Under the pieces are notes generated by a model. That model saw only the letters and a list, made by a program, of their open reading frames with translations, did not search any database and was not told the DNA's origin. The translations under genes were made by a program, and so were the position numbers. Of a stretch of 8,931 nucleotides of DNA, positions 7,391-8,931 are shown piece by piece; position 1 is the first letter of the stretch; the number at the start of each line of letters is the position of its first letter. The stretch covers positions 1-8,931 of the forward strand of contig DEYT01000016.1 of NCBI GenBank assembly GCA_002364975.1, read 5' to 3'. This DNA comes from Opitutia bacterium UBA3151 (GTDB lineage Bacteria > Verrucomicrobiota > Verrucomicrobiia > Opitutales > Seribacteraceae).

Positions 7391-7412
7391 TGAACAAATT
7401 TGTATTTTTTCC

Positions 7413-7447
7413 TGTTCAAGTGCTAAGCCTCTCTTGTAGTATATAAT
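7413..7447 (+). promoter_or_regulatory. Candidate promoter for the FecR-domain gene
   Basis: The 85-bp gap after the oligosaccharyltransferase gene contains a perfect TATAAT at 7442-7447, 28 bp before the next ATG. The -35 side is poor: TTCAAG at 7415-7420 is the best match but has a 21-bp spacer. The sequence suggests that the downstream gene can be transcribed separately from the upstream cluster. Confidence 0.4.
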
Positions 7448-7475
7448 CTCTGTATTTTACATACACATATTTGTC

Positions 7476-8931
7476 ATGAATAACCTTAAAGTCCTTCAAC
7501 TTCATTTTTTCATCTTGTTAGCGACCTTTTCGGTTGCCGTATCCCAAGATATTTCTACGAAAGGGGCATTGATCATTGCCAGTGTGGAAGGACAGGTCAC
7601 TGTAATCAACAATGAGTCTCAGCAACCTCTCCCCGCTGCCAAGATCGTTGCTGGAGGGGTAATTTATGATGGTCACACCATCAAAACTGGTCCTTCAGCC
7701 AAAATGATTCTTCTTCTAACCAACGGTACAGTTGCTACGATAAAAGCTGATTCCTCTCTGAATATCAAAAAATTTACCCAGGAAAAATTTGATATGTCCA
7801 AAACGAATCTTAATGAATTAAGTGGAGAGCCCAGTAAATCTGATACGGTTATTGATATTGAGATCGGAGACATGGTGGTGGATGTTAAAAAGTTGGATAA
7901 AAAATCGAGCTTCAATATTGAATCACCTGTTGGAACTGCTGGTATTCGTGGTACAGTTCCAGCGATTTCGGTCACACAGACCCCAGATGGAGGATTTCAA
8001 CAGAATACCTCTATGCTTCGCGGTGAAATTGCTTTCACTCCGCGCGGTGGTGGGCTCCCTACCATGCTAGGACCCGGGCAAAGCTTATCTTCAGGGATTG
8101 GTCCTAACGGGGTTATGCTTCCGATGCAACTTGGACAAGTTTCCGCTGCGATGATGACTGCAATTCAAGCGGATGTTGAGGCTGCTGGTGAGGCCATGGG
8201 AATTTCTGTAGACGGAAGTACTGACGCCTCCGATGCGAGTGTGCCAGCTTCAGAAGAGGACGCACCATCTGAGGACGAGTTAAATGAATCAGATGATGAA
8301 AGAGAAGGAGCTTCTAAAGGAGTAGGAGATGATGATAATGGTACCGATGCCGTAGCACTGGATAAAGCTGGACTAATCGATCTTGACGATCCGGAAGATC
8401 TCGCGAAGGCCGATTCGTATGTCGAAGTAACTGGTTATGCTGCCACCACATTGGAAGAAAAAGTTGAGCAAAGAAGGTCTGGGCGTAGAAGTGAAACCAG
8501 TGAGAAAGATGACGCCACCTTTTTGACAGATTTAACCTCAAACCTTGATGATGTTGTGGATGTAAGCATTGAAGCGGAAGCAATAGGAGTGAAATCCGAT
8601 GCTATGTTTGACAGCCTTCTTGAATCTTCGGAAAATGCGGCCGATGTAAAGGAAGTGGTGGCCGTTGCTGCAGAAATTGGAGCCAATGATGCAGAAAGTA
8701 TAGAATCCGTTTTCATCAATGTGGACCAAGCAGATGCCGTGAAAGAAGTCATGGAAGTGGCATCTGACTTAGGAGCTCAAGATGCGGAGAACTTAACCGC
8801 GGTATTTTCCAATGCGGACAAGGCAGACGACCTCAAGGCAGTTATGGATGTGGCTACGGAGACTCTTGGTAGTGATGATGGAACCGGCACCAAGGTATTG
8901 GATTCCAGTAGTGCATCCATTCTTTCAAGTA
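7476..8931 (+). CDS. Secreted FecR-domain protein with acidic linker and tandem repeats (runs off right edge)
   Basis: The frame is open from ATG 7476 to the window end (485 complete codons), so the gene is incomplete at its C-terminus. Residues 1-23 look like a signal peptide, with likely cleavage after AVS. Residues about 34-162 match a FecR domain: VEGQVTVINN, a GGVIYDGHTIKTGPSA turn, LLTNGTVATIKADSSL, and the closing ESPVGTAGIRGT (148-160). Such domains occur in many secreted or envelope proteins besides the FecR iron regulators, and no sigma-factor partner is seen here. Residues about 238-295 are acidic and low in complexity. From about 358 a repeat of 30-31 residues begins (ADAVKEVMEVASDLGAQDAE) and appears to continue past the edge. 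E268-L-N-E-S and D286-D-N-G-T fit bacterial N-glycosylation sequons. No Shine-Dalgarno sequence is visible. A surface or matrix-type role is possible, but the function is not known. Confidence 0.85.
   Translation, partial: MNNLKVLQLHFFILLATFSVAVSQDISTKGALIIASVEGQVTVINNESQQPLPAAKIVAGGVIYDGHTIKTGPSAKMILLLTNGTVATIKADSSLNIKKFTQEKFDMSKTNLNELSGEPSKSDTVIDIEIGDMVVDVKKLDKKSSFNIESPVGTAGIRGTVPAISVTQTPDGGFQQNTSMLRGEIAFTPRGGGLPTMLGPGQSLSSGIGPNGVMLPMQLGQVSAAMMTAIQADVEAAGEAMGISVDGSTDASDASVPASEEDAPSEDELNESDDEREGASKGVGDDDNGTDAVALDKAGLIDLDDPEDLAKADSYVEVTGYAATTLEEKVEQRRSGRRSETSEKDDATFLTDLTSNLDDVVDVSIEAEAIGVKSDAMFDSLLESSENAADVKEVVAVAAEIGANDAESIESVFINVDQADAVKEVMEVASDLGAQDAENLTAVFSNADKADDLKAVMDVATETLGSDDGTGTKVLDSSSASILSS
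8547..8931 (+). repeat. Tandem ~30-residue coding repeats in the FecR-domain protein
   Basis: Unit 1 is residues 389-418 (8640-8729), unit 2 is 419-449 (8730-8822), and unit 3 starts at 450 (8823). The shared pattern is AD-x-(V/L)K-x-V-x-x-VA-x-x-(I/L)GA-x-DAE, then V-F-x-N-x-D and a new AD. A more diverged copy precedes them at 358-388 (8547-8639), with DDVVDVSIEAEAIG matching the first half. Unit 3 loses the pattern after its first half. The amphipathic, alanine-rich character suggests a helical repeat. The array may resume beyond the window. Confidence 0.7.

Noticed and set aside
7394..7410. ACAAATTTGT followed by ATTTTTT as a rho-independent terminator after the oligosaccharyltransferase gene
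   Set aside because: The palindrome has no loop; a hairpin would have only 3-4 AT-rich pairs, too weak for a terminator despite the T run.
7476..7960. FecR-type anti-sigma regulator of iron uptake
   Set aside because: It has an N-terminal signal peptide instead of a cytoplasmic sigma-binding part and central helix, and no sigma-factor or TonB-receptor gene is in the window.
7673..7975. Minus-strand open frame of 100 codons inside the FecR-domain gene
   Set aside because: It lies wholly opposite a frame with a signal peptide and FecR motifs, and shows no recognisable domain of its own.
8314..8752. Minus-strand open frames opposite the repeat region
   Set aside because: They are low-complexity (His/Leu- or Ser/Thr-rich) shadows of the acidic and repeat coding sequence on the plus strand.

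Overview
The window reads as a chromosomal segment of a Gram-negative bacterium, most likely of the PVC group and probably Verrucomicrobiota. The lineage call is an inference. It rests on the style of the N-terminus of the coiled-coil protein (a CDFLLLSILALARFD-type motif that I associate with verrucomicrobial proteins), a secreted FecR-domain protein, weak Shine-Dalgarno sequences, and moderate GC judged by eye. No RNA gene, IS element, CRISPR array or integrase is visible.

Layout. At the left edge, on the minus strand, is the start of a peptide deformylase gene (def, 1-143). A 134-bp divergent intergenic region separates it from a tight plus-strand cluster. The cluster holds (a) a 755-aa membrane protein (278-2545, TTG start) with a large extracytoplasmic domain and a C-terminal membrane part resembling MotA/TolQ/ExbB; (b) a 545-aa protein (2550-4187, 4 bp downstream) with one N-terminal membrane helix carrying an Asp, a very long coiled coil and a C-terminal beta-rich domain; and (c) a 1058-aa STT3/PglB-type oligosaccharyltransferase (4214-7390, GTG start, 26 bp downstream). 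After an 85-bp gap with a TATAAT box, a secreted FecR-domain protein (7476 to beyond the right edge) has an acidic linker and tandem ~30-residue repeats.

How the genes may work together. The oligosaccharyltransferase is the firm anchor: it retains the WWDYG, DxD, TIxE and lipid-binding Arg motifs of bacterial PglB and should transfer a lipid-linked glycan to Asn in the periplasm. It is about 345 residues longer than Campylobacter PglB. It has a CxCxxC insertion in the TIxE loop, a LysM-like module in its periplasmic domain, and a possible duplication of the C-terminal element. The two genes before it look like the stator and the Asp-bearing partner of an ion-driven MotAB/TolQR/ExbBD-like unit, with a long coiled coil in place of the usual peptidoglycan- or receptor-binding part. 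All three neighbours contain D/E-X-N-X-S/T sequons, so they are candidate substrates. The idea of a glycosylated, proton-driven envelope machine encoded with its own glycosyltransferase is a hypothesis, not something the sequence proves.
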